NCBI RefSeq assembly: GCF_002778275.1
Contig: NZ_NESG01000003.1
Coordinates: forward strand, 124,001-188,000
DNA length: 64,000 bases
Source: Limnohabitans sp. G3-2
GTDB taxonomy: Bacteria > Pseudomonadota > Gammaproteobacteria > Burkholderiales > Burkholderiaceae_C
Direction: 5' to 3'
Position numbers and translations under genes: made by a program. Below, piece by piece: positions 8,154 through 14,681 of this stretch. Under the pieces are notes generated by a model. It was not told the DNA's origin and did not search any database. It saw nothing but the letters and a program-made list of their open reading frames with translations. Numbering within the stretch: the stretch's first letter is position 1; each line of letters opens with the position of its first letter.

Positions 8154-8930
8154 TCAAGCCGCATGGCAGGCGGTGGCCAGCCAAAGTGAATCAATGGCGC
8201 GCAATTTCTCGCGATCAAATTTTTCGGACTCTTCCCAATACCTGCCCGATTCAACCCAATAGCCAAGATCATTTTCGGCCTGCAGTGCAAGGCGAACCGC
8301 CGCCTGATCGATGCCTTGAGGGTGGAGTGGCTGGTTCATTTGTTCGAGCACGTCAAGCGACATGCGCGGAACAGACAGTCTGGAATGGGGTTGCTGAGAC
8401 AAATTGACAATTGCACAGCCATCCCGGCTGGCCAAGGCTTTCAATCGCAAAGACTTTGCTTCAAGGCTTTGAAGGGTGACATCGGATCGCAGTGGGTCGG
8501 CTGTACCGGTGCCGTAAAAGTGTGTGGCTTGGCCAGACCCATGGTTGTAAACCATGTCGCAACCCACATAAGCAATGACATCTGGGCGCAATGCGCCAAG
8601 TGCCCAATAGCCAGCCGTGAAAGACATGGTGCCACCGGCATAGACAAAGCCCCCGAACTGATTTTGAACAGGCACAAAATCTTGGGCCGTGACCACTTTC
8701 TTGTTGCCCAGATCCTGCGCATCGGGGTGCTTGTCTGACGGGAAATCTTCTGGATAGATCCAACAATTCCAAGAAGAGCAAGCTTTCCAAGCATTGTTGA
8801 TCACGACCGTGTGAGAAAACCACGAGGTGTCCCAGTCGGCAACCTGAATCGCATCGGGGGCGCTGCCCACGATCAAGACTTTTTTCAACGTTGACTTCAT
8901 GAGAATGGCTGTAAAACCCAAATACTGCAT
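8154..8930 (-). CDS. Hypothetical protein with Rossmann-like N-terminus
   Basis: A protein of 258 residues (248 if it starts at the ATG at 8900). It begins with a beta-strand and glycine turn, KVLIVGSAPDA, followed by VVINNAW and, later, PDVIAYVGCDMVY. This resembles the nucleotide-binding half of some glycosyltransferase or DUF115-like proteins, but I cannot assign a family. It has no signal peptide or membrane segment. A weak Pho-box-like element covers 8934-8951; if real, it would favour the 8900 start. Downstream is the zinc-ribbon gene. Confidence 0.55.
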   Translation of the reverse strand: MQYLGFTAILMKSTLKKVLIVGSAPDAIQVADWDTSWFSHTVVINNAWKACSSWNCWIYPEDFPSDKHPDAQDLGNKKVVTAQDFVPVQNQFGGFVYAGGTMSFTAGYWALGALRPDVIAYVGCDMVYNHGSGQATHFYGTGTADPLRSDVTLQSLEAKSLRLKALASRDGCAIVNLSQQPHSRLSVPRMSLDVLEQMNQPLHPQGIDQAAVRLALQAENDLGYWVESGRYWEESEKFDREKLRAIDSLWLATACHAA

Positions 8931-9031
8931 GGTCCGACATCAAGATGACACGCCGATGAACTTTGCGTTGCAAATTCGTGCGGCCAAGTCATACAAAAAT
9001 TCCAATAGAACCCTAAGAGATGGGCAAATAA

Positions 9032-9060
9032 CTGTCATGCCTCCTTCATAAAAACTTCAT
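9032..9060 (+). promoter_or_regulatory. Triple PhoB-box-like repeat before the ParA pair
   Basis: CTGTCAT GCCT CCTTCAT AAAA ACTTCAT is three 7-mers with an exact 11-bp step. The first arm is a perfect Pho half-site and the first pair scores 12 of 14. No convincing -10 is visible at the expected distance, which weakens the case. It points towards the gene at 9114. Confidence 0.55.
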
Positions 9061-9113
9061 AAGTGACCGCTGAGTCACCAGGAAAATGGTTTCTTTGTCA
9101 AAAAGGTCAGTAG

Positions 9114-9374
9114 ATGCGTGCCATCAAAAAAGTTCGACTCGTCATTGAGCAAAATCCTCAGGAGCAAACGGCTCAAATTTTTTCGCGTTTGATCCTCTCA
9201 TTGGTAGAGGAAGTGGACTTTTCGATGAAGGACCTCTACCTGTTGGATTCGCCCGATTTCCAATTGGCCATGGACATCCTGCAAGAGTGGCGCTTGGACC
9301 GCTATTACATGGGCAAGGCCAAGACCTTCGACATGGCGCAGCAAGCCTTGTCATTGGCCAAATCTAAAAAATAA
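9114..9374 (+). CDS. Small hypothetical protein paired with an orphan ParA
   Basis: An 86-residue helical protein, charged at both ends, with no cysteine, signal or membrane segment. An AAGG ribosome site lies eight bases before the ATG. It contains LSLVEEVDFSMKDLYLLDSP and a basic tail (SLAKSKK). I do not recognise it. The ParA-type gene starts 37 bases after its stop, so the two are almost certainly one operon. Small partners of orphan ParA ATPases often stimulate the ATPase or tether cargo; that role is inference only. Confidence 0.6.
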   Translation: MRAIKKVRLVIEQNPQEQTAQIFSRLILSLVEEVDFSMKDLYLLDSPDFQLAMDILQEWRLDRYYMGKAKTFDMAQQALSLAKSKK

Positions 9375-9411
9375 CCTCAAACCATTGCTGGTGAACCAAG
9401 GAAACCAGGCC

Positions 9412-10047
9412 ATGCGCATTGCATCGTTTGTGGGACAAAAGGGCGGTGTGGGCAAAAGCACTTTGGCCCGTGTTTTGGCGGTTGCCGCTGCGAGAGAACA
9501 GCACAAGGTCTTGATCGGTGATTTCGACCTGGAGCAGTTGACGTGTCTCGAATGGAGTGCCATGCGAATGCGACATGGCATTGAGCCCGACATTGAAGCG
9601 CGTGCCTTCAAAAGCTTGAAGAAACTGCGCAAAACGGTCACTGACTTTGACTTGGTGGTGGTGGACACAAGAGGTTTTGCGGACGAGTTGACCGAAGATG
9701 TCAGCAAAGAAAGTGACGTCGTTTTCTTGCCTACGGGCACGTCCATGGACGATCTGCGCCCCACCTTGGCCTTGGCCCGTCGACTGGCGAAGACCCGGTC
9801 GGTGAGCAACAAGATCGTGATTGTGCTGTCCAAAACAGGCCGCTCTGAACGCCTGCTTGAGCAAGCCGAAGCCACCATTTCAGAAGCAGGTTTTGACATG
9901 CTCAATGCCGTTTGGCCTGAACGAGATGGTTTTCAAGCCGACCTGGATGTGGGACGGGCTGGCAGCGAAACCCGCAACCCGCACCTCAAGCAAGCCGCCA
10001 AAGAGGTCGAAATGGCCATGATGACATTGGCATTGGGCCAGTCATAG
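9412..10047 (+). CDS. ParA/MinD-family P-loop ATPase
   Basis: A 211-residue protein of the ParA/Soj family. It has the deviant Walker A box GQKGGVGKST at residues 8-17 with the signature Lys10, the DFDLEQLT switch region and a Walker B-like DLVVVDTRG. The size suits a short orphan ParA that lacks the N-terminal helix-turn-helix of plasmid partition proteins. AAGGA nine bases upstream supports the ATG at 9412 over a TTG at 9385. No parB or replication gene is nearby, so chromosome or plasmid partition is unlikely; placing a protein cluster or granule is an alternative. Confidence 0.82.
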   Translation: MRIASFVGQKGGVGKSTLARVLAVAAAREQHKVLIGDFDLEQLTCLEWSAMRMRHGIEPDIEARAFKSLKKLRKTVTDFDLVVVDTRGFADELTEDVSKESDVVFLPTGTSMDDLRPTLALARRLAKTRSVSNKIVIVLSKTGRSERLLEQAEATISEAGFDMLNAVWPERDGFQADLDVGRAGSETRNPHLKQAAKEVEMAMMTLALGQS

Positions 10048-10058
10048 AACGGCTGGCT

Positions 10059-10092
10059 TTGTCATGCCCCTTTCATTCGGGGCATGGACAAT
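10059..10092 (+). promoter_or_regulatory. PhoB box and -10 for the metallophosphoesterase
   Basis: TTGTCAT GCCC CTTTCAT at 10059-10076 matches the Pho box in 12 of 14 arm bases. GACAAT follows after ten bases at 10087-10092 (four of six against TATAAT). This position rules out the ATG at 10084 as the main start. Confidence 0.6.
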
Positions 10093-10125
10093 GGTATTTT
10101 GGCTTTTTGGTGGGAGAGGATGCGC

Positions 10126-11070
10126 ATGCTGCGTCAAGTCATTGGGGTTTGTTGGCTCTGTTTCGTCGCCACCGTCCAAGCTCAGTCTGCGTTCAGCTTT
10201 GTCGCCTTGGGTGATTTGCCTTACGGTTCGCCTGAAAAAGCCTACGGGCCTTACCGGTCCTTGATTGACCGCATCAATCAGGAGGCACCGGCGTTTTCAG
10301 TCCATGTGGGTGACTTCAAATCAGGGTCGACGCTGTGCAGCGACGAGGAATTCGCCCATCAGCTGGCGCACTTTCAGCGGTTCAAGGAGGCTGTGGTCTA
10401 CACACCGGGTGACAACGAATGGACCGATTGCCACCGAAGTAACAACGGCTCGTTTGATCCCTTAGAAAGACTTGCCGCATTGCGGCAAAGGTTCTTTTCA
10501 CCTGGCCAATCCTTGGGCACAAAGCCCCTGCCCGTGCACAACCAGTCGCTGGACAAGGCGACCCCATTTGCACCATTTGTTGAGAACGTCCGGTGGATGC
10601 ACCAAGGCGTGTTGTTTGCCACCTTGCACATTGTGGGCAGCAACAACAACTTGGAAAGCCGCCATATCGCTGCAAACCGAGAGTTTTTTGAGCGCGATGC
10701 GGCCAACGTGGCGTGGATCACTTCAACGTTTGAACAAGCCCGCCTTCAAAACGCATCTGCCGTGGTCTTTTCGTTCCAAGCCGATGTGTTGGAAAACAAA
10801 ACACCGTGGGAAGATTTTCCGGCTTGGTCAGGATTTCGAAACAGCATAGGCCAAACCCTGCTGCCGATGGCCAACAACTGGGGCAAGCCGGTTTTGCTGG
10901 TCCACGGTGACAGTCACCAGTTCAGGATTGACCAGCCGTTCCAGCTCGACAAGAAACCTCTGAAAAATGTGACACGCCTGATTGTGCCGGGTGCCTCAGA
11001 TGTCCGCGCTGTCAAAGTGACTGTCCAAGACGCCAGCTTTTCATTTGCCTTGATTGCTCCAGCCCGCTGA
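10126..11070 (+). CDS. Secreted calcineurin-like metallophosphoesterase
   Basis: A 314-residue protein starting MLRQVIGVCWLCFVATVQAQS, a signal peptide. Metal-site motifs of the calcineurin-like fold are visible: GDLPYG, VGDFKSG, PGDNEWTDCH, and LLVHGDSHQ near the end. GGAGAGG lies six bases before this ATG; upstream ATGs at 10084 and 10120 are in frame but poorly placed. The enzyme probably releases phosphate from a periplasmic ester or diester, consistent with a Pho-box promoter. The substrate cannot be predicted. Confidence 0.75.
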   Translation: MLRQVIGVCWLCFVATVQAQSAFSFVALGDLPYGSPEKAYGPYRSLIDRINQEAPAFSVHVGDFKSGSTLCSDEEFAHQLAHFQRFKEAVVYTPGDNEWTDCHRSNNGSFDPLERLAALRQRFFSPGQSLGTKPLPVHNQSLDKATPFAPFVENVRWMHQGVLFATLHIVGSNNNLESRHIAANREFFERDAANVAWITSTFEQARLQNASAVVFSFQADVLENKTPWEDFPAWSGFRNSIGQTLLPMANNWGKPVLLVHGDSHQFRIDQPFQLDKKPLKNVTRLIVPGASDVRAVKVTVQDASFSFALIAPAR

Positions 11071-11108
11071 CCCAACCAGTTTGTGCTTGACGTAGAGAGG
11101 CACGAGGG

Positions 11109-11140
11109 GTGTCTGTCAAAGGCCTTGCTTTGACAGACAC
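11109..11140. terminator. Perfect 13-bp hairpin between convergent genes
   Basis: GTGTCTGTCAAAG (11109-11121) pairs perfectly with CTTTGACAGACAC (11128-11140) around a six-base loop. It sits between two converging genes. No T-run follows on either strand, so it may be a transcript-protecting structure rather than a classic terminator. Confidence 0.5.
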
Positions 11141-11155
11141 ACCAAGGCACATGCC

Positions 11156-12364
11156 TTAGACCGAGAAAGCCAGTGCTGAGACGTCATCGCGACGGGTTTC
11201 TTGGCCACGCCACTGGTCCACCACCGTTTTGGTTTGCATCATCAAGGCCTCAGCGCCCAAATGGCGGTTTGACTCCAAATGCTGCAACAAACGGCGCGGA
11301 CCGAAGGCGCGGCTGTATTCACCACCGGGTTGGTCGAGCACGCCATCGGAGGCCATGAAGAACGTTTGGCAGTTGTCCAAAGGCAATTCGTATTCTTCCA
11401 AAGCCGTGTACGGCACTTGACCGGGATAGCCCAAGGCTTGCTTTTCGCCCAACAAACGGACGATGGACGTGTTTTCTTTGGGAACGATGAAGCAATTGGT
11501 TCGCGCGCCCGAGAAGGACACGGTCTTTTTCTGCATGTTGATTTTGCACAAACCCGCGTCAAAGCCGTCGTTGGACTGGCAGTCTTCACGGTCTTGGTTG
11601 AGCGCGGTGCGCACCAAGTTGCCCAATTTGGCCAGGGCTTCGCCCGGCCCGATATCGGGTTTTTCGGAGTAGATGCGGTTGAGCACGCTCACGACCAACA
11701 TGGACATGAGCGATCCTGGAACGCCATGGCCCGTGCAATCGATCAATGCCAGGGTGAAGCAACCCTCAAAGTCTTCTTCGGTGCGCCAATACACGTCACC
11801 GCCCACCACATCGCGCGGCTCCCACAAAACACCCACCGAGCGCAGACCGTCTTGCAGCGCAACACGGTTGGGCAACAAGCTCGATTGGATGCGACCGGCG
11901 TAGTTCACGCTGTCCATCATTTCGGTGTGCAGTTCGGCCAAGGCTTCTGCCCGTGCATGGTTGGCCTCCACCAGGTAGTTGAGCATGTCGGTGTTGATGC
12001 CGATGCCGGCATATGCCCCGTTTTCGGTGATGAGAAAACCACCTGTGCTCAGGGACAGACCCATTTCCAACATTTTTTGCGACGCCACGTCGATGCTGGT
12101 TTCGATGTCAAAAATCGGAAAGACTTCTTGCACCAGCATCTTGGCGCTGCGGTTTTGGTACACCGAGAAGTGCAACGGGTTCGACGCTGTGGACAACGCC
12201 GATTGACGGTCAATCAGGCCAATGGCTTGTTTGTTGGCGGTAAAGACGGGCACGACCAACAGGTCATCGTCTTTTCTGAAGTTGGCGATGATGACACCGC
12301 ACTTTTCAGTTTCAAGAATGCCCTCTTGCTGGCGCAAGATGGATCGGACTTTTTGCTCAATCAT
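11156..12364 (-). CDS. PP2C/SpoIIE-type phosphatase with N-terminal CBS-like domain (SiaA-like role)
   Basis: A 402-residue cytoplasmic protein. The first 140 residues look like a CBS pair: VPVFTANKQAIGLIDR early and GGFLITENGAYAGIGIN late. A linker with LLPNRVAL leads to the SpoIIE/PP2C domain, whose metal-site motifs are VVGGDVYW, DCTGHGVPGSLMSML, ASDGVLDQ and the terminal RRDDVSALAF. In Pseudomonas aeruginosa SiaA, a PP2C phosphatase, dephosphorylates SiaC; the position beside siaB and siaC suggests the same reaction. SiaA is a membrane receptor, whereas this protein has no membrane segment, so the signal must be internal. It overlaps the cyclase gene by eight bases. Confidence 0.85.
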   Translation of the reverse strand: MIEQKVRSILRQQEGILETEKCGVIIANFRKDDDLLVVPVFTANKQAIGLIDRQSALSTASNPLHFSVYQNRSAKMLVQEVFPIFDIETSIDVASQKMLEMGLSLSTGGFLITENGAYAGIGINTDMLNYLVEANHARAEALAELHTEMMDSVNYAGRIQSSLLPNRVALQDGLRSVGVLWEPRDVVGGDVYWRTEEDFEGCFTLALIDCTGHGVPGSLMSMLVVSVLNRIYSEKPDIGPGEALAKLGNLVRTALNQDREDCQSNDGFDAGLCKINMQKKTVSFSGARTNCFIVPKENTSIVRLLGEKQALGYPGQVPYTALEEYELPLDNCQTFFMASDGVLDQPGGEYSRAFGPRRLLQHLESNRHLGAEALMMQTKTVVDQWRGQETRRDDVSALAFSV

Positions 12365-13397
12365 GGGACTGGATTCCTTCTAAAGTGTTGGCCATATCGC
12401 GAAGACGAGCCACGAGGCTCAAACGGTCGGGCATGGACAAGTTGCCGGGTTTGATGATCATTTTGTCCAGGCCCTTTAAATCGAGGCGTAATTCAGAGGT
12501 GTGTGAGCGGTTGGTGTCGCTCACTTTGACGACGGCATAAGTTTTCACAGGCAAGGCAATGCCTTTGAGTTCCAACAAATCGCGCTCAGACACCTCCACA
12601 AAATCCTTCACTTGTGCGTAGGTCTCGTGCGAAATCAAAACGCCACCAGGTTCACATTTGCTTTCAATTCGGGCGGCCAAATTGACCTCGCCACCCAAGA
12701 TGGTGTACGCCATGCGACTGTGGCTACCAAAATTGCCCACATTGCAGTAACCCGTGTTGATGCCGATGCGCGTGATGAAGGGGTGTTGCAGACCTTCGCG
12801 CTCCCACTGGATGTGCAACTCTGCCAAGCGCTCCTGCATTTCGTAGGCCATGCGCACGCAGGCCAAGGCGTCTTCTTGGGGGCCACGGCTGTCTGGATCG
12901 CCAAAAAAAACCATCATCGCGTCACCGATGTATTTGTCGATCGTGCCCCCGTACTTGGCGGCGATGTCGGACATTTCCGAAAAGTACGCGTTGATGTAGT
13001 GGGTCAAGACCTCAGGCTGGATGACCGAGGAGATGTGCGTGAACCCTTGGATGTCTGAGAAAAATACGGTCAGCAGTTTTCGTTGGGTTTTGATTTCCAA
13101 GGACTGGTCGCCTTTGAAAATCGAATCGTAAATTTGCCGGGGCAAATATTTCGCCAACTGGTCGGCCACGCCTTCCAGTTTTTTCTTCTCAATTTCCAGC
13201 TCATCTGAAACGGCCTGAAGGCGAAGCTCATTCCTGTCGCTGATCCGGATCATGCGTGAAAAGTTTTTCAGCAATCGGCCGTAATCAGCAATCAGTTTGG
13301 CATAGACATCAGGCGTGACCTGCTCAGGCGTATCGGTCAGAAGTTTTTCGCTTTCGATCAATACCGACTGTTCTTTGGCCAAAAAAGAATCGGTCAC
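12357..13397 (-). CDS. Class III adenylate cyclase of the Sia-like operon
   Basis: A 346-residue protein starting with GTG, with AAAGG five bases upstream. Residues 55-100 look like a coiled coil or signalling helix. The class III cyclase domain (about 105-275) carries metal-binding Asp115 (FFSDIQGFT) and Asp159 (IGDAMM), base-selecting Lys155 and Thr232, and catalytic Asn239 and Arg243 (VNLAAR). Lys plus Thr predicts ATP rather than GTP as substrate, so the product should be cAMP. A basic tail of 70 residues follows. In P. aeruginosa this operon position is held by SiaD, a diguanylate cyclase. It lies 19 bases after siaC. Confidence 0.88.
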   Translation of the reverse strand: MTDSFLAKEQSVLIESEKLLTDTPEQVTPDVYAKLIADYGRLLKNFSRMIRISDRNELRLQAVSDELEIEKKKLEGVADQLAKYLPRQIYDSIFKGDQSLEIKTQRKLLTVFFSDIQGFTHISSVIQPEVLTHYINAYFSEMSDIAAKYGGTIDKYIGDAMMVFFGDPDSRGPQEDALACVRMAYEMQERLAELHIQWEREGLQHPFITRIGINTGYCNVGNFGSHSRMAYTILGGEVNLAARIESKCEPGGVLISHETYAQVKDFVEVSERDLLELKGIALPVKTYAVVKVSDTNRSHTSELRLDLKGLDKMIIKPGNLSMPDRLSLVARLRDMANTLEGIQSHD

Positions 13398-13416
13398 GCC
13401 AGCCTTTCAGTGAGGT

Positions 13417-13797
13417 TCAAAAAGCCACCATGGCGAACTCGGCTTTGTCGAGTTCTTCCGCGAACTCTTCACCCAGTTCTTGCATGTTGTCGTCGTCAGA
13501 GGCGTAGTGCCATTCGATTTTGAATTCGTTGCCACGGGCTGCGGATTCTTCGACCGCCATGAACAAGTCCATCAGCACTTTGGCCGATGAGCTGTTGAAA
13601 TACTTGAGCTTGAAGGAGAAGACCGCTTTGACATCCACCTTCGTGTCCAAAAAACTGTAAACATGGGACAAGGGGGTGTCGTAAAACTTCTTGGTGTCCT
13701 CAGGGTATGACTCACCCTCGAGCACAAAAACGCCAGTGGCAGGGTCAAAGCTCAAATGGGGTGTGCGTGCAGTGGCTGCGATGTCGATTTTTTCCAT
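13417..13797 (-). CDS. siaC: SiaC-family regulatory phosphoprotein (DUF1987)
   Basis: A 126-residue protein with the hallmarks of DUF1987: TPHLSFDPATGVFVLEGESYPED, then YFNSSSAKVLMDLF and an acidic C-terminal helix. In P. aeruginosa SiaC is phosphorylated on a threonine in the equivalent NTSS segment by SiaB, dephosphorylated by SiaA, and in its free form binds and activates SiaD. Here that segment reads Asn68-Ser-Ser-Ser, so a serine would be the phosphate acceptor. The start MEKIDI is chosen because eleven earlier residues would overlap the end of siaB. It is 11 bases from siaB and 19 from the cyclase. Confidence 0.88.
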   Translation of the reverse strand: MEKIDIAATARTPHLSFDPATGVFVLEGESYPEDTKKFYDTPLSHVYSFLDTKVDVKAVFSFKLKYFNSSSAKVLMDLFMAVEESAARGNEFKIEWHYASDDDNMQELGEEFAEELDKAEFAMVAF

Positions 13798-13808
13798 GTC
13801 GGACTCTC

Positions 13809-14438
13809 TTAAAAGTAGGCTTCGAGGCAAAAGAATGTGAACTCACCGTCCGGCATGGGGACCATGTCGTATTCCCAGTTGCCATTGGCTTCGCGTGCAA
13901 TGGAGATGAAACCCACACCTGCCCCCTTGGAGCCTTCGGGCGGGCCGGCCTTCAGATGCTCGCGCATCAAGGTGGTCAGTTCTTTGCGGTTGAGTCCGCG
14001 AATGCTTTCAAGCGACGCAGAAACACGCTCGACGTTTTCGTTTTTGATGAGGTTGGCGCAGGTGACGAAGCGGGTGCCGTCGGGTGTTTCGCCGATGGTG
14101 ATCAGACCGTAACGGAGTTCGCCGTCGTCCACTTCATTTTCCGAGCGCCCCTCCGCCAACGCGGCCTCTCGCTCTAATTTGGCACGCTCTTCAGGGCCAA
14201 TCGTCTCGGCCGAATAACGGATGACGTTTTGCACTTGCTCTACAAAGGTAGAGAAGATGCCGCGCGAGATTTTTTGGTCCGTTTGGTCAATGGCCATCTT
14301 GCTTTGCAAGGCATTGCCAATGCCAGACAAGATGCTCTCATTCAAATAACCGCAATAGGAAAACACGATGCCCCGTGATTCCAATTGATGGCGAAGCTCC
14401 AAGAAGGAGGCGCCGTTGAGCTTGTGTGCAGTTGACAT
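13809..14438 (-). CDS. siaB: SiaB-family protein kinase (DUF6272)
   Basis: A 209-residue cytoplasmic protein and first gene of a four-gene operon. It resembles SiaB, a small kinase with a GHKL-like ATP fold that phosphorylates SiaC. FVEQVQNVIRYS looks like the N-box helix and GSKGAGVGFISIARE the glycine-rich lid. The short open start MSTAHKLNG and a promoter about 50 bases upstream fix the start. Together with siaC, the cyclase and the PP2C phosphatase it forms a kinase/phosphatase switch. Confidence 0.82.
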   Translation of the reverse strand: MSTAHKLNGASFLELRHQLESRGIVFSYCGYLNESILSGIGNALQSKMAIDQTDQKISRGIFSTFVEQVQNVIRYSAETIGPEERAKLEREAALAEGRSENEVDDGELRYGLITIGETPDGTRFVTCANLIKNENVERVSASLESIRGLNRKELTTLMREHLKAGPPEGSKGAGVGFISIAREANGNWEYDMVPMPDGEFTFFCLEAYF

Positions 14439-14470
14439 GGGTTGATCTCATAAACAATGAAGACCCATCA

Positions 14471-14515
14471 AATTTAATTGTCAAAAATGACACGAAGGTG
14501 AAGGGGATATGTCAA
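14471..14515 (-). promoter_or_regulatory. Pho-box-like promoter of the siaB operon
   Basis: Read on the minus strand, TTGACAT ATCC CCTTCAC CTTC GTGTCAT spans 14515-14487 with an 11-bp period. The inner pair scores about 11 of 14. TAAATT follows ten bases later at 14476-14471 (four of six against TATAAT). Confidence 0.45.
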
Positions 14516-14580
14516 AAATAATATGCCCATCTCCTCAGACTGGGCCGTCATGGGACACGTTCGCGCAAGCCTTGTGGCAG

Positions 14581-14647
14581 TCGACAAAAAGCGAAGCCTG
14601 CGCATCCCGGGCTTGTCCATCGACAAAAATCCCAAGGATGCGCAGGC
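14581..14647 (-). terminator. Terminator of the minus-strand phoX gene
   Basis: GCCTGCGCATCC (14596-14607) and GGATGCGCAGGC (14636-14647) form a perfect 12-bp stem with a 28-base loop. On the minus strand the stem is followed by TTCGCTTTTTG (T-run 14590-14586). TCGACAAAAA occurs both before the stem and in the loop. Confidence 0.6.
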
Positions 14648-14681
14648 TGATCTGACAGCGGTGTCAGGCCGGTCCCTGACT

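Noticed and set aside
8934-8951. Pho-box-like GTGTCAT CTTG ATGTCGG on the minus strand
   Set aside because: Only one good arm; it abuts the 8930 start, and no -10 is convincing. Kept as a hint for the 8900 start only.
9412-10047. ParA as a plasmid or genomic-island partition gene
   Set aside because: No parB, replication, integrase or transfer gene nearby, and the protein lacks the N-terminal DNA-binding part of plasmid ParA.
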